From Candidatus Helarchaeota archaeon (GTDB lineage: Archaea; Asgardarchaeota; Lokiarchaeia; Helarchaeales; RDOG01), in assembly GCA_019058315.1 (NCBI GenBank), contig JAHPZH010000002.1:877910-941909 (forward strand): a DNA stretch of 64,000 nucleotides, read 5' to 3'. The position numbers and the translations under genes are program-made. Below are positions 28,307 through 37,565 of this stretch, in pieces (position 1 is the stretch's first letter; each line of letters starts with the position of its first letter). The notes under the pieces were generated by a model that was given only the letters and a program-made list of their open reading frames with translations, made no database searches and had not been told where the DNA came from.

Positions 28307-29374
28307 TTAATGTTTAATTACTATACAATGTGTAATATTTTCATTTTTGTGGATGAAATCTTTTGTAAATTCTTCCGTATCACTAATATTTCCGCCTTTA
28401 TCATAAACCAAAAATAAAATTTTATTCCATCTCTTTGAATAAGGCTTAATATCTGCGCTCATTTCATCTATAATAACTTTAACTTTCTTTTTTTCATCAA
28501 TATATTTTAATTCTAATGCAATTTCTTTTTCATCATCTGTGAAATCAGGTATAAAAGATCCAGTAGAAAATGATGAACTTTCTTTTTCTCTTTTAAAATT
28601 ATGTCCTTTTACTTTTAAATAACCTTCAAAATAATCCTGAACATCTTTTTCATTATTTGGTCCCTTTATTATGATCTTTCTAAAATCATTTTTAACTTCT
28701 GTAATAAGTTTATAGAAATAAATTGTAGAATCTTCAAGTTTTGAGCTAATTTCACCTTTTTCCTTCTTAGTTCCTTCTAAAACTTTAAGATAAAAATTGA
28801 TTTTATAGAGGAGTGATTTTAATTCGCTTTTTTCCACCAGCGTAATGTCTGAAATCTCTTCTTTTATTTTTGGCGTAATGGGGATTTGAATATCTCTGAA
28901 ATTATTGGGATATAATGATTTTAATTCTTGACAAATAATATTATATTTATCAAAAAGAGGTTCTACAAGCTCAAAAGTATATATAGTTGCTTCCGTATCT
29001 TTAAACTGATTTTTAATTTGATTTTTTAAAATTTTAAGCTCAATTTCTATATCCAATTGATCTTGCATTTTTTCTTGATTTATTTTAATAAATCCTTCTT
29101 CAATATTTTCTTTAATAGACTTTAAAAAAGCATTTCTTAATCTCGCACTATCAGAAGGTCCCATTGAACCATAATTAGGGTGCATTCCCTCGAGTCTTGT
29201 TTTATATTTTTCAGTACCAAATATCTCTGTCATTAAAAGGTGAATATCTGAAAACCATTTTAATGATATACCATGAAAGGGTTCTATCTGTGCATCCAAT
29301 CTATCCCCTTCAGATATCAAATTTCCAGTATTAATTAATTCTTCTAGTCTCTTGATTATTTCATATTTATTCAA
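28307..29374 (-). CDS. PD-(D/E)XK nuclease with helical N-terminal domain
   Basis: A 355-residue protein with a TTG start. The N-terminal ~110 residues (LKWFSDIHLLMTEIFG, MGPSDSARLRNAF) look like a helical recognition or oligomerisation domain seen in front of several nuclease and conflict effectors. A coiled middle follows. The C-terminal 110 residues are a restriction-endonuclease fold: SFIPDFTDD supplies D277 and IALELKYID supplies E288 and K290, followed by KPYSKRWNKILFLVYD. It is divergent from the deaminase-NTPase gene with only 113 bases between starts, so the two may be one module. Confidence 0.65.
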   Translation of the reverse strand: MNKYEIIKRLEELINTGNLISEGDRLDAQIEPFHGISLKWFSDIHLLMTEIFGTEKYKTRLEGMHPNYGSMGPSDSARLRNAFLKSIKENIEEGFIKINQEKMQDQLDIEIELKILKNQIKNQFKDTEATIYTFELVEPLFDKYNIICQELKSLYPNNFRDIQIPITPKIKEEISDITLVEKSELKSLLYKINFYLKVLEGTKKEKGEISSKLEDSTIYFYKLITEVKNDFRKIIIKGPNNEKDVQDYFEGYLKVKGHNFKREKESSSFSTGSFIPDFTDDEKEIALELKYIDEKKKVKVIIDEMSADIKPYSKRWNKILFLVYDKGGNISDTEEFTKDFIHKNENITHCIVIKH

Positions 29375-29487
29375 TTCTTATCCCATATAAATTTAAATCT
29401 TTATTAATTAATTATATCTTAAGTTACATATATTGTTAAATTTTACTGATTATAATTCAAATTAGAATAGCTTCCTGGGGATTATTA

Positions 29488-32460
29488 ATGAAATACAAAA
29501 AACAGATTGAATTTATGAGGATAGCAATTGAAGAATCAGAAAAATCTACTACAGAAAGAGGGAAAAAAATTTCTCCTAAAGTTGGAGCTGTATTAGTAAA
29601 GAATGGAAAAGTTTTAGAAAAGGCATTTAGAGGAGAATCTGCTGAAGGAGAACATGCAGAATATACACTACTTGAATTAAAATGTAGCGGAAAAAACTTA
29701 AAAGATACAATATTATTTGTAACCCTTGAACCATGTACAAGACGAAATCCACCGAAAAGACCATGTGTGGAATGGATTAGAAAAAAAGGAATAAAAGAAG
29801 TCATTATTGGAACGATTGATCCAAATCCTTTAATATCCGGAAGAGGTTATTTGAAACTCAGAGAATTAGGGATAAACGTTGAATTTTCTCCTTCTCAAAT
29901 TCGTAATGAAATTGAATCTTTAAATAAAGATTTTAGAGACAGTTTTATAAGACCAAGTTTTGCAACGGCCAATCAATTAAATGAGAAGGGGGGAATATGG
30001 ACTTTAATTGATAGTTTAATAACAAAAAGAGATGACAAAAAGATTTATTGGTATTGCGGGCAATCAGGTATTGGTAAAACTGCTTTACTCCGGTGGGTTA
30101 GGGAAGTTTTAAAAGATGGTGGAGAAATTGAATATGATTATATAACTTTAGGAAACAATGAGGTCATATTTCCGCTTATGGATCTTGTAAACGGCAATAT
30201 ATCAGACTTAGATGTAATAAAAGCGAATAATGGGAATATTATTGAATATGTCTGCAATAAAATTGTTAATTATTTAAGAAAGAAATCAAAACCAAAAATC
30301 ATCATTTTAGATACAGATTATCAATTTAATGATTATGATGGGTTAAGCAAAACATTAAGTGTACTAAAATTGAAAATCGAAACTTTTCCTCAATATGGAA
30401 TAATTGTAGCAACTAAAAAATGTCCAAAAAATCATTCTTATTCAAAAATGGAACCATTAAGTGAAGAGGAAATTGAAGAAATGTATAAAATTAAGGGTTG
30501 GGAATATGATTCAAATACAATTAAGAATTCTTATAAAATTACAAAAGGAAATCCGTTATTTGTTGTTTTATATAATGCATTGGTAAAAATTGAAAATAAT
30601 ATTAGATCAAATAATCCTAATAATCTTCAAGACATAATCTATAAAATCTTTGAATGTCTACCAAATGAAGCACAAGCAATTATTAAAAACATAGTTTTAA
30701 GTCTGAAGGCCCCCTATGAATTAGAAAAATTGACAAAAAAAGAATTAATACTTCCCGAAACGGAAGAAGCTGAAAAATGGTTCGATTTTTTAGTAAAATA
30801 TGGCATAATTCAATCAAATAGTCCTAAAATCTCAATACATGATGATATAATTGAATCTTTTGAAGATTTAATTTCTGATGATGAAAAAAATAAAATTCAT
30901 AACTTATTAGGAAATCGTTTAATCAAATCAGATCCAATTAGTTCATTATGGCATTTCGTGAGAGCAGACAATTATCAAAAAGCGTTTGACATTATTGTAA
31001 CAAACCCAATTTTAACAATTAAAAATTTAGAAGTTCTCAAATTTATTAAAATTTACTCAGAAACTGCAAAATACTTTGAAAATTTAACTAAAGACGAAAA
31101 AAATAAAGAAATTAAACCAGATTTACTTTATTATATGGGGTTAATCTTTTTTCAACTTGCAGAATTCGTAGACAAAAGTAAGAATCTTACAAAAACTAGA
31201 GAATTAAATGAATTATTAATCATAAATTACAATTTTGAGAATCAGCCTGAAATTTATGGACACATTTATAATAATTTGGGAGCGATTTATGGTAATATGG
31301 CGGAAAATGCGATCGATAAAAAAGTAATTGCTGAAAAAGCATTAAATTATCTTGAAAATGCATTGAATTATAGAGAATCGGATAAAAGCTCAATACATTA
31401 TGGAGAGACACAAAATAATCTAGGGGCTGTTTACCGAATTTTAGCTGAAACTAAAATGAATGTAAATTATGGAAATAAAGCTATTGAATCTTATAAAAAA
31501 GCACTTAAAATTTATACTTTAGAAAAATTTCCTCAATTTTATGGAAGAACTCAAAGTAATTTGGCACATGCCTATGTGACGCTTGCTGATATTGAAAATA
31601 AAAAACAAAATAGTTTAAATGCAATTGAAGCCGGTTTTGCTGCATTAAAGGTTTTTTCATTAGAAAGATATTCGATCTTATTTGCAGGAGCTAAAAATAA
31701 TTTAGGAATTGCTTATCGCACACTTGCGGAAGTTGAAAATATTACGGAAAATTGTAAAAAAGCAATTGAAGCATATAAAGATGCACTTCAAGTTTATAGC
31801 TTTGAAAATTTTCCATTAGATTATGCAATGGTTCAATCAAATCTTGCTGGAGCTTATAGTACACTTGCTTTAGAAGAAAATATAAAAGAAAACTACTCAA
31901 AGTCAACTAAAGCCTATGAAAACGCACTAAAGGTTTATACAGTTGAAAAATATCCCATATTATTTGCAAAGACCGAATATAACATTGGATATTTTTTTTA
32001 TGAACTAGGAATGAAATTAAATAATGCAAATTTTTTAAAGAAATCCATTGATTTTTATAAAAAATCTGCAAAATACAGGAACTTCGAAAATTTCCCTGCT
32101 GAATATGCATCAACTCAAAATAATCTTGGATTAGTTTATTTAATCCTTGCTAATAGTCGAGATAAAGAAGAAAATTGTAAAAAAGCAATAAATTCTTATG
32201 AAGAGGCTCTGAAATTTTATAAATTAAATAGATTTCCAGATAAATTTGGCTCAATTAATAATAATATTGGAATAAGCTGTCTTATATTAATAGAATTAAG
32301 TAAATCTGAAAAATATTGTAAAAAAGGAATGAAAGCTTTTAATTTTGCACTTGAATTTTATAAAAAAGAGTTATATCCTGAGCAATATGAGGGTATAATA
32401 AAAAACCTAAAAAAAATTGAAAGATTGTGTGGTAAAAATAAACTTGTTAATGAAACATAA
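29488..32460 (+). CDS. Deaminase-NTPase-TPR fusion (NLR-like)
   Basis: A 990-residue protein of three parts. Residues 1-150 are a zinc-dependent cytidine/deoxycytidylate-type deaminase: HAEYTLLE gives H56 and E58, and PCTRRNPPKRPC gives C83 and C93, the wider cysteine spacing also seen in RibD-like deaminases. Next comes a P-loop NTPase: GQSGIGKT (191-198) and IIILDTDY (D275), followed by a winged-helix-like region (VKYGIIQSNSPKISIHDD). From about 480 on are TPR units of about 47 residues (for example NNLGAVYRILAE, SNLAHAYVTLAD, NNLGIAYRTLAE). This effector-switch-sensor order is that of NLR-like immune proteins. The deaminase may act on free nucleotides or nucleic acid; which is unknown. Confidence 0.8.
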   Translation: MKYKKQIEFMRIAIEESEKSTTERGKKISPKVGAVLVKNGKVLEKAFRGESAEGEHAEYTLLELKCSGKNLKDTILFVTLEPCTRRNPPKRPCVEWIRKKGIKEVIIGTIDPNPLISGRGYLKLRELGINVEFSPSQIRNEIESLNKDFRDSFIRPSFATANQLNEKGGIWTLIDSLITKRDDKKIYWYCGQSGIGKTALLRWVREVLKDGGEIEYDYITLGNNEVIFPLMDLVNGNISDLDVIKANNGNIIEYVCNKIVNYLRKKSKPKIIILDTDYQFNDYDGLSKTLSVLKLKIETFPQYGIIVATKKCPKNHSYSKMEPLSEEEIEEMYKIKGWEYDSNTIKNSYKITKGNPLFVVLYNALVKIENNIRSNNPNNLQDIIYKIFECLPNEAQAIIKNIVLSLKAPYELEKLTKKELILPETEEAEKWFDFLVKYGIIQSNSPKISIHDDIIESFEDLISDDEKNKIHNLLGNRLIKSDPISSLWHFVRADNYQKAFDIIVTNPILTIKNLEVLKFIKIYSETAKYFENLTKDEKNKEIKPDLLYYMGLIFFQLAEFVDKSKNLTKTRELNELLIINYNFENQPEIYGHIYNNLGAIYGNMAENAIDKKVIAEKALNYLENALNYRESDKSSIHYGETQNNLGAVYRILAETKMNVNYGNKAIESYKKALKIYTLEKFPQFYGRTQSNLAHAYVTLADIENKKQNSLNAIEAGFAALKVFSLERYSILFAGAKNNLGIAYRTLAEVENITENCKKAIEAYKDALQVYSFENFPLDYAMVQSNLAGAYSTLALEENIKENYSKSTKAYENALKVYTVEKYPILFAKTEYNIGYFFYELGMKLNNANFLKKSIDFYKKSAKYRNFENFPAEYASTQNNLGLVYLILANSRDKEENCKKAINSYEEALKFYKLNRFPDKFGSINNNIGISCLILIELSKSEKYCKKGMKAFNFALEFYKKELYPEQYEGIIKNLKKIERLCGKNKLVNET

Positions 32461-32469
32461 GGGAAGTTA
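32457..32469 (+). repeat. Copy 2 of intergenic 13-mer ATAAGGGAAGTTA
   Basis: Exact copy overlapping the TAA stop of the deaminase fusion, in the short gap before the convergent methylase gene. Confidence 0.5.
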
Positions 32470-32522
32470 AGTCCAAAAATAGGAATATAATGAAATAAAT
32501 GAAAAAATCAATTAGAAAAAGT

Positions 32523-33419
32523 CTAACTAACTTCTAAAAAGTCAGTTATTTTACTTTTCTTCAGACCCTTAGTTTTTGTGCCCCATATCGAATCTAAATC
32601 AGGTGTAAATCGATAATATTCTTTATATTTTGATATATCATCGCCTTTTCGTATATTTTTTATTCGTTTTTTAATAATTTCTATGTTCTTTTGACTCTTT
32701 TCGATGCCAATACTTCTTCTATTTAATTGCATTGCAACAATATTAGTCGTTCCTGTTCCTGTAAAGGGATCAAAGACTAAATCTCCAACCTTGGTCGAAG
32801 ATAAAATAATTCTCAATAGTAAAGCGACCGGTGCTTGTTGTTTATGAAGTCGTTCGTTTGTATTGGGGTGTCTTAAAGCTTCATCACCTGCAAAATAACC
32901 TGATGTTAATTCTCTTATATCAATCCATACATCAGTTACATAAAGACCATTTTCTCTTGGCTTTTTTTCATTTGCCATTAATGGAAGATCAATTCTTAAT
33001 CTATTAAAGGTCGCAGGTTTATCTCCTTTTGTGGCAAATCCAATTACTTGAAATTGTTTTCCATATCTATAAGATTGCGGAACAGCAGATGTCTTTTTTC
33101 TCCAAATTATTAAATTTTGAAACGTCCATCCAGAATCTCTTAAGGCTCTTAAAACAAATTCAGCATTTTTTTCTCTTTGCATGAAATATATTGATCCACC
33201 TTCCGAAGTGCAATCATAAATTAATTTACAAATTTCAGTCATCCATTCCCAATATTCCTCCGGGTTCATATCATCCATATGATTTTCATATGCTTTTTGT
33301 TGATTAAAAGGAGGATCTAAAAAACTTAAAGTAATTGGAGATAATTTTTCATCTTTAGAAATTTTAGATTTAAGAATTTCTTTACAATCGTCTTCAAAGA
33401 TAATCGGATCGAATTCCAT
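32523..33419 (-). CDS. DNA adenine/cytosine-N4 methyltransferase (beta class)
   Basis: A 298-residue methylase with motif IV first (LSFLDPPFNQ, D35-F38) and motif I near the C-terminus (DPFTGTGTT, then RRSIGIE), the order of beta-class enzymes. In between lies a recognition region that includes NTNERLHKQQAPVALLLRII, typical of the family. It modifies N6 of adenine or N4 of cytosine; the DPPF form occurs in both. It is divergent from the PLD nuclease at 33531 with 111 bases between the starts, so it may be the protective half of a restriction-like pair. Confidence 0.85.
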   Translation of the reverse strand: MEFDPIIFEDDCKEILKSKISKDEKLSPITLSFLDPPFNQQKAYENHMDDMNPEEYWEWMTEICKLIYDCTSEGGSIYFMQREKNAEFVLRALRDSGWTFQNLIIWRKKTSAVPQSYRYGKQFQVIGFATKGDKPATFNRLRIDLPLMANEKKPRENGLYVTDVWIDIRELTSGYFAGDEALRHPNTNERLHKQQAPVALLLRIILSSTKVGDLVFDPFTGTGTTNIVAMQLNRRSIGIEKSQKNIEIIKKRIKNIRKGDDISKYKEYYRFTPDLDSIWGTKTKGLKKSKITDFLEVS

Positions 33420-33530
33420 ATTTTATCTACTCAAAAAATAATCTATCCAAAGAACCTTTATGTAATAATATTAATAAAATTGATTATAAAGTTCTATAAT
33501 TTTTGTCAAATGTGATTCTGTGGGAGAAGC

Positions 33531-35030
33531 ATGAGAGATTTTGAATTAAGTGAAAATATCATTGATTTAATATTAGATGAATTAAAAAGGGCGGAAAAAT
33601 TTATTAAAATTGCAGTTTTTCAACTCCATAATGAAGAAATTTTTAATATAATTAATGATAAATTGAAAAAAGGGTTAGAAATAGAGATTTTCACACTTCC
33701 TTATGATTCTATTCATCAAAATATAGAGAAAATTCAGAAATTATTTGAAGGGATAATAAAAAATGGAGCAAAAGTATATTTTTGTAAGTGGAATGTAGGG
33801 GATCCAGAAAGAACTACAACCGCTGTAGGAGTTTGGTATTCTTTTCATGGAAAGTTTTTGGTGACAGATAAGATTGCTATTGCCTTTTCAGCAAACTTGA
33901 CCGAAAATAGCGAACTAGACGTTTTAATCTCGTTTAAAAATGAAAAAGATAAAATTGATGAATTTTCCAGAAAATTTGATTATTTGAGAGAATTATTTAT
34001 TGATCCCACTGGTTCATATTCAGGAAAAATTCGGCAAATTGTTACTTCTAAAGAAGTTGAAAATGTTGATGAATTATTTGAGTTGCCTCCCTCTATTAAA
34101 AATGAAGGTTTGACGGATTTTTGGATTCAACATTATCCCTCAGAAATATGTCCAGAAGAAATAGATATTGAAGAAAAGCTATATATTGCACCGTTTGATT
34201 GTAAAGCACGAAATTTTATTACAAAATTATTGAATGAAGCGAAATCTTTTGCTTATATCTGTATTGAAACATTTACTGATTCTGATATCCCTGATGAATT
34301 GAAAAAAATTAGTCTAAAAGGAATTGATATTAGAATAATCTCTGGAAGCGAAAGTATGGATTTCCAAGATAGAATTAATGAAAATTTTAAGGAACTTATT
34401 GCTTCCGATGTCAAAATGAAAACCATTATAGGATACGTTCATGGGAAAATGATTATAACTGATAAACATCTAATGGTTAGTTCTATTAATTTTAATAAAA
34501 TGAATCTTGGATTTGATAAAACAAAAAAATTTTGGAGGGCAAATACAGAAACTCTTCTTGTTTGTTCAGATGAAAAATTAATTGAAAAAGCAAAACAGGA
34601 TTACATAGCTTGTTATGATAAAGGAATTAAAATCGAAAGGAAATTAGCAGAAAAAATTGAAAAGAAAGTAGGAAATATATTTACAACTATTTTTCAACTT
34701 AAAACTAGAAAAGAAGTAAAGGAACTTTTCTCAAGGTTAATTATTGCAAAAGATATCGAAGAAAAGAAATTTATTTTAACAATTGGGAAAATTACAGCAA
34801 AGATTATGAAACATTTTGGAAAAAATATGGTTCAAAAAGAAGATTTTCTATTATCTCTGATATTATTCTATCTTTCAGAAAGAAAACACGACATAGATCA
34901 ACTTAAAGAAAAATTAGAAATTCTAGAAACAGATTTTAATCTGAATAAACTATTAAATATTCTTATAAAAAATGATTTCATAGAGAAAGAGGGAGATCAT
35001 TTTAAATTAAATGTTGGAAAACTATTCTAA
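33531..35030 (+). CDS. Phospholipase-D-family nuclease
   Basis: A 499-residue protein with two intact HKD motifs: FHGKFLVTD with SANLTEN after it (H106/K108), and VHGKMIITD with SSINFNK (H304/K306). Two HKDs in one chain form a full active site, as in PLD-type nucleases and helicase-associated PLD proteins. The C-terminal 80 residues look like a winged-helix module (FNLNKLLNILIKNDFIEKEG). The divergent methylase next to it makes a restriction role possible: BfiI is a PLD-type restriction enzyme, though it has one HKD per chain. No helicase is adjacent. Confidence 0.75.
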   Translation: MRDFELSENIIDLILDELKRAEKFIKIAVFQLHNEEIFNIINDKLKKGLEIEIFTLPYDSIHQNIEKIQKLFEGIIKNGAKVYFCKWNVGDPERTTTAVGVWYSFHGKFLVTDKIAIAFSANLTENSELDVLISFKNEKDKIDEFSRKFDYLRELFIDPTGSYSGKIRQIVTSKEVENVDELFELPPSIKNEGLTDFWIQHYPSEICPEEIDIEEKLYIAPFDCKARNFITKLLNEAKSFAYICIETFTDSDIPDELKKISLKGIDIRIISGSESMDFQDRINENFKELIASDVKMKTIIGYVHGKMIITDKHLMVSSINFNKMNLGFDKTKKFWRANTETLLVCSDEKLIEKAKQDYIACYDKGIKIERKLAEKIEKKVGNIFTTIFQLKTRKEVKELFSRLIIAKDIEEKKFILTIGKITAKIMKHFGKNMVQKEDFLLSLILFYLSERKHDIDQLKEKLEILETDFNLNKLLNILIKNDFIEKEGDHFKLNVGKLF

Positions 35031-35088
35031 TTTGAATCTTTTTATTTTAAAAATATCACCAAATAAAAAAAACTTGGAAAATTATTCA

Positions 35089-35871
35089 TTAGGGAAGAAT
35101 TTTATATATTATCAATTTTTTTGATTTTTTTTGAAGATTAAACTCATTCTGTAATTGTTCAACATTCTCTTTTATAATAAAATCAAGGATTTTTATTTTA
35201 AAACCGGGTTCAATCTCGTAGAATTCCATGCAATCCTCTTTTAATATATTTCCAGTATTATTTAATATTTTAATTTGTAAAGACATTCCAAAAAATGTAC
35301 ATTCCCCATAGCAGCAGTTAGGAATAGGGTCTTTATTTTTAAATTTACATTTTTCAATGCAATATAAGTGCAATTCTGAGTTATAATCTTCATTAGGTAA
35401 ATTACACTTTTCTCCACCACTTTCCGGATGACAACTGAGACAATCAGGGTATTCCTCACACGTTCTAAAATCCCAAAAAAGGCTTCCGAAGAATTCTTTT
35501 AATTCTGAAGTTGAATAATCCTTTGGATCGAAAAAATCAAACTCAAACCATAACTCTTCTTTTCTAATTTGTGCAAGATTTTTTAATTCCTCTCTATCAT
35601 AAGTTACTAAAAAATCAATATCTCCGCATTTACTTTCTTTTTCAGCATAACTTCCAAAAATATAAAGTTCCTTTAAGATAGAACCATATTCAGAAGCCAA
35701 TAATCCTTTAAAATTTTTGATAACCTTTTTTTCTAACGGAATAAAAAAATCACGATCAAATTTAATATTTTCACATTCAGGACATTTATGGACTTCTTGT
35801 AATCCTGAATATTTATCTCCTCTTCCGCACCTTTTACATAGTCCAATCTTAGGTATTTTCATCACAACCAT
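35089..35871 (-). CDS. Pol-beta-type nucleotidyltransferase with cysteine-rich ends
   Basis: A 260-residue protein. An N-terminal zinc ribbon (C12/C15, C30/C33) is followed by the nucleotidyltransferase signature IFGSYAEKES...GDIDFLV, with G73/S74 and D84/D86. The C-terminal half is cysteine-rich (CLSCHPESGG, YCIEKCKFKNK, NCCYGEC), suggesting a second metal cluster. MNT-type enzymes add nucleotides or AMP to proteins or RNA and often pair with HEPN toxins. No HEPN gene is directly adjacent; one is at 36945. The cysteine-rich end is unlike standard MntA proteins. Confidence 0.7.
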   Translation of the reverse strand: MVVMKIPKIGLCKRCGRGDKYSGLQEVHKCPECENIKFDRDFFIPLEKKVIKNFKGLLASEYGSILKELYIFGSYAEKESKCGDIDFLVTYDREELKNLAQIRKEELWFEFDFFDPKDYSTSELKEFFGSLFWDFRTCEEYPDCLSCHPESGGEKCNLPNEDYNSELHLYCIEKCKFKNKDPIPNCCYGECTFFGMSLQIKILNNTGNILKEDCMEFYEIEPGFKIKILDFIIKENVEQLQNEFNLQKKSKKLIIYKILP

Positions 35872-36247
35872 AACTAATTATTCAATAATTGAATTAGAAT
35901 TTAGTGAAATTTGACCCCAAATAATTTGAAAATAAAAGTCATAAGACTAAATAAATTAATAAATAAGTTTCTAATAATACTTAACCCTTTTTCCATATTA
36001 ATTTTATATTTATAAATTATGAAGTGAATTTTCTTAAGTTCATTGTTTATATGGACTTATCTCCGCAAATTTAGAAATCGATATTCTATTAATTCTTATA
36101 ATATTCATTATTCTTCAATTTCAAAAAATAGTTAAATGTTTAAAAAAACTATTTTTTTGAAAAAGTTATATTATGAATTAATGAAATATAAGGGAAGTTA
36201 TGTTCTATTCATTAAAGTCAATATAAATAAATTGATATTTTTTTAAA
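35872..36247. other. Gene-free stretch with repeat copy 3
   Basis: AT-rich sequence without a convincing frame. It carries the third exact copy of ATAAGGGAAGTTA at 36188-36200, about 50 bases from the end of the HNH gene. Confidence 0.45.
36188..36200 (+). repeat. Copy 3 of intergenic 13-mer ATAAGGGAAGTTA
   Basis: Exact copy of the word at 19163-19175 and 32457-32469. The next base pair, TG, also matches the reverse complement of the partial copy at 28261. Confidence 0.5.
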
Positions 36248-36940
36248 TTATTCTTGATGATAAATTCTATGACACTTTTTACACGTAGGAACACAATTCA
36301 ATGGGTCCAAACATCGTTCAGGATAAACTTTTGGGCTTGCTATATGGTGTACTGTGCTAGCTGGTTTTTCACAATAATGACAAAATCTATTTTCACGTAA
36401 AAATTCAATTCTAAAATCCATCCATAATTTTGACCTATAAAAGTCCTCTGGGAATTCTTTAAGTCCAATTTTTTCACCGTTTTTATAAACTAATTTCTGA
36501 TTTTCATATATCTTACTTTCATTAATACCAATTATTAATTGCAGATCATCCAATATTTCTAAAATATCATCATCATTACGTAAATCTTCATCAGCAGCAA
36601 TCTTTTTTTCTAAATCATTAAGCTCAGATTCTTTCATTTCAGGTATCCCAAGAAGAGAAGTTAAGGCTAATATTTTATAATCAATTAATGGATAATTTTC
36701 AAACGCAAAAATGTAATATTTCTTAGCGACTTCAAATTCCCCAAATTCATTTCCATATAAATCTCCTAAGTCCATTGCAATATGAGGATCTGAAAATTCC
36801 TTAAACCCTTTTTCTAAAAGGTCTTTTGCTTCAGTAAATCTCTCAGAGTTTATTAATTCTCTTGCAGGATAAACATACTTCTCATTAATTTCTCTCCATG
36901 AGGCTTTTCTCCCACTCATAATAATAGAACCACCTTCCAT
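36248..36940 (-). CDS. HNH endonuclease with TPR-like N-terminus
   Basis: A 230-residue protein. The first 110 residues look like TPR-type helices (AKDLLEKGFKEFSDPHIAMD, AKKYYIFAFENYP). The C-terminal 50 residues are a zinc-bound HNH nuclease: FCHYCEKPA, TVHHIASPKVYP, LNCVPTCKKCHRIYH. A start at the internal methionine (MSGRKASW, residue 8) is also plausible. It follows the zinc-ribbon/HEPN gene by only four bases, so the two form an operon. Confidence 0.78.
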   Translation of the reverse strand: MEGGSIIMSGRKASWREINEKYVYPARELINSERFTEAKDLLEKGFKEFSDPHIAMDLGDLYGNEFGEFEVAKKYYIFAFENYPLIDYKILALTSLLGIPEMKESELNDLEKKIAADEDLRNDDDILEILDDLQLIIGINESKIYENQKLVYKNGEKIGLKEFPEDFYRSKLWMDFRIEFLRENRFCHYCEKPASTVHHIASPKVYPERCLDPLNCVPTCKKCHRIYHQE

Positions 36941-36944
36941 AATT

Positions 36945-37460
36945 TTAACTTGGAATGATATTATAAATCCAAGTTATGATATTGAGAACTTTTTTAAATA
37001 TTATAATAGAATCTTCGGAAGAGAACCGTTTTTGGCCGTGCATTGCATCATTTCTAAGTTCTCGCAACTCATCTAATTGGTCTAAGAAATTTGAAGGATA
37101 ATTTACATTTTCTAGTTCATCGATACATTCTCCAATATTTCTTAAATCTTTATTGATTTTTAAATCTGCGTTAATATGAGTTTTTAATTCATTTTCAAAA
37201 ATTCTTGCACTCATTAAAACCGAAGCTGTCCATAAATTGCATGCAAGACATCGCAAATTTTCATTTATATCTTTTTTTAAAAAATTCGTCATATTTTCAA
37301 TTAATATTTCTGGAAAAAAATTCTGTATTTTTGATTTTTTTGATTTAATATCTGAATGATTTAAGTTATTAATATTTGAAATAATCATTTGAAGACAATT
37401 ATCACAATAATATACTCTTAAATAAATAGGATTTGAACAATTCTGGCAATAATTTAGCAT
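36945..37460 (-). CDS. Zinc ribbon plus HEPN-like (DUF4145-type) protein
   Basis: A 171-residue protein. It opens with a zinc ribbon (C5/C8 and C19/C22). The C-terminal 100 residues are helical with the motif LRNDAMHGQKR, an R-x4-H (R136, H141) like that of HEPN RNases and DUF4145 proteins. A TATA box (TTATATATAG, minus strand) and a G-rich ribbon before the ATG mark its promoter. It is the first gene of a pair with the HNH nuclease. HEPN domains often cut RNA; activity here is inferred from one motif. Confidence 0.65.
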   Translation of the reverse strand: MLNYCQNCSNPIYLRVYYCDNCLQMIISNINNLNHSDIKSKKSKIQNFFPEILIENMTNFLKKDINENLRCLACNLWTASVLMSARIFENELKTHINADLKINKDLRNIGECIDELENVNYPSNFLDQLDELRELRNDAMHGQKRFSSEDSIIIFKKVLNIITWIYNIIPS

Positions 37461-37565
37461 TTTATCCCCCCGAAACCTTTATTTTTACCAGTTTTGTCTA
37501 TATATAACTGGATTTTTGAAGTGGCTTTTTTAGTCATCTTTTTACCCAAAATTTTTACCTCCAAA

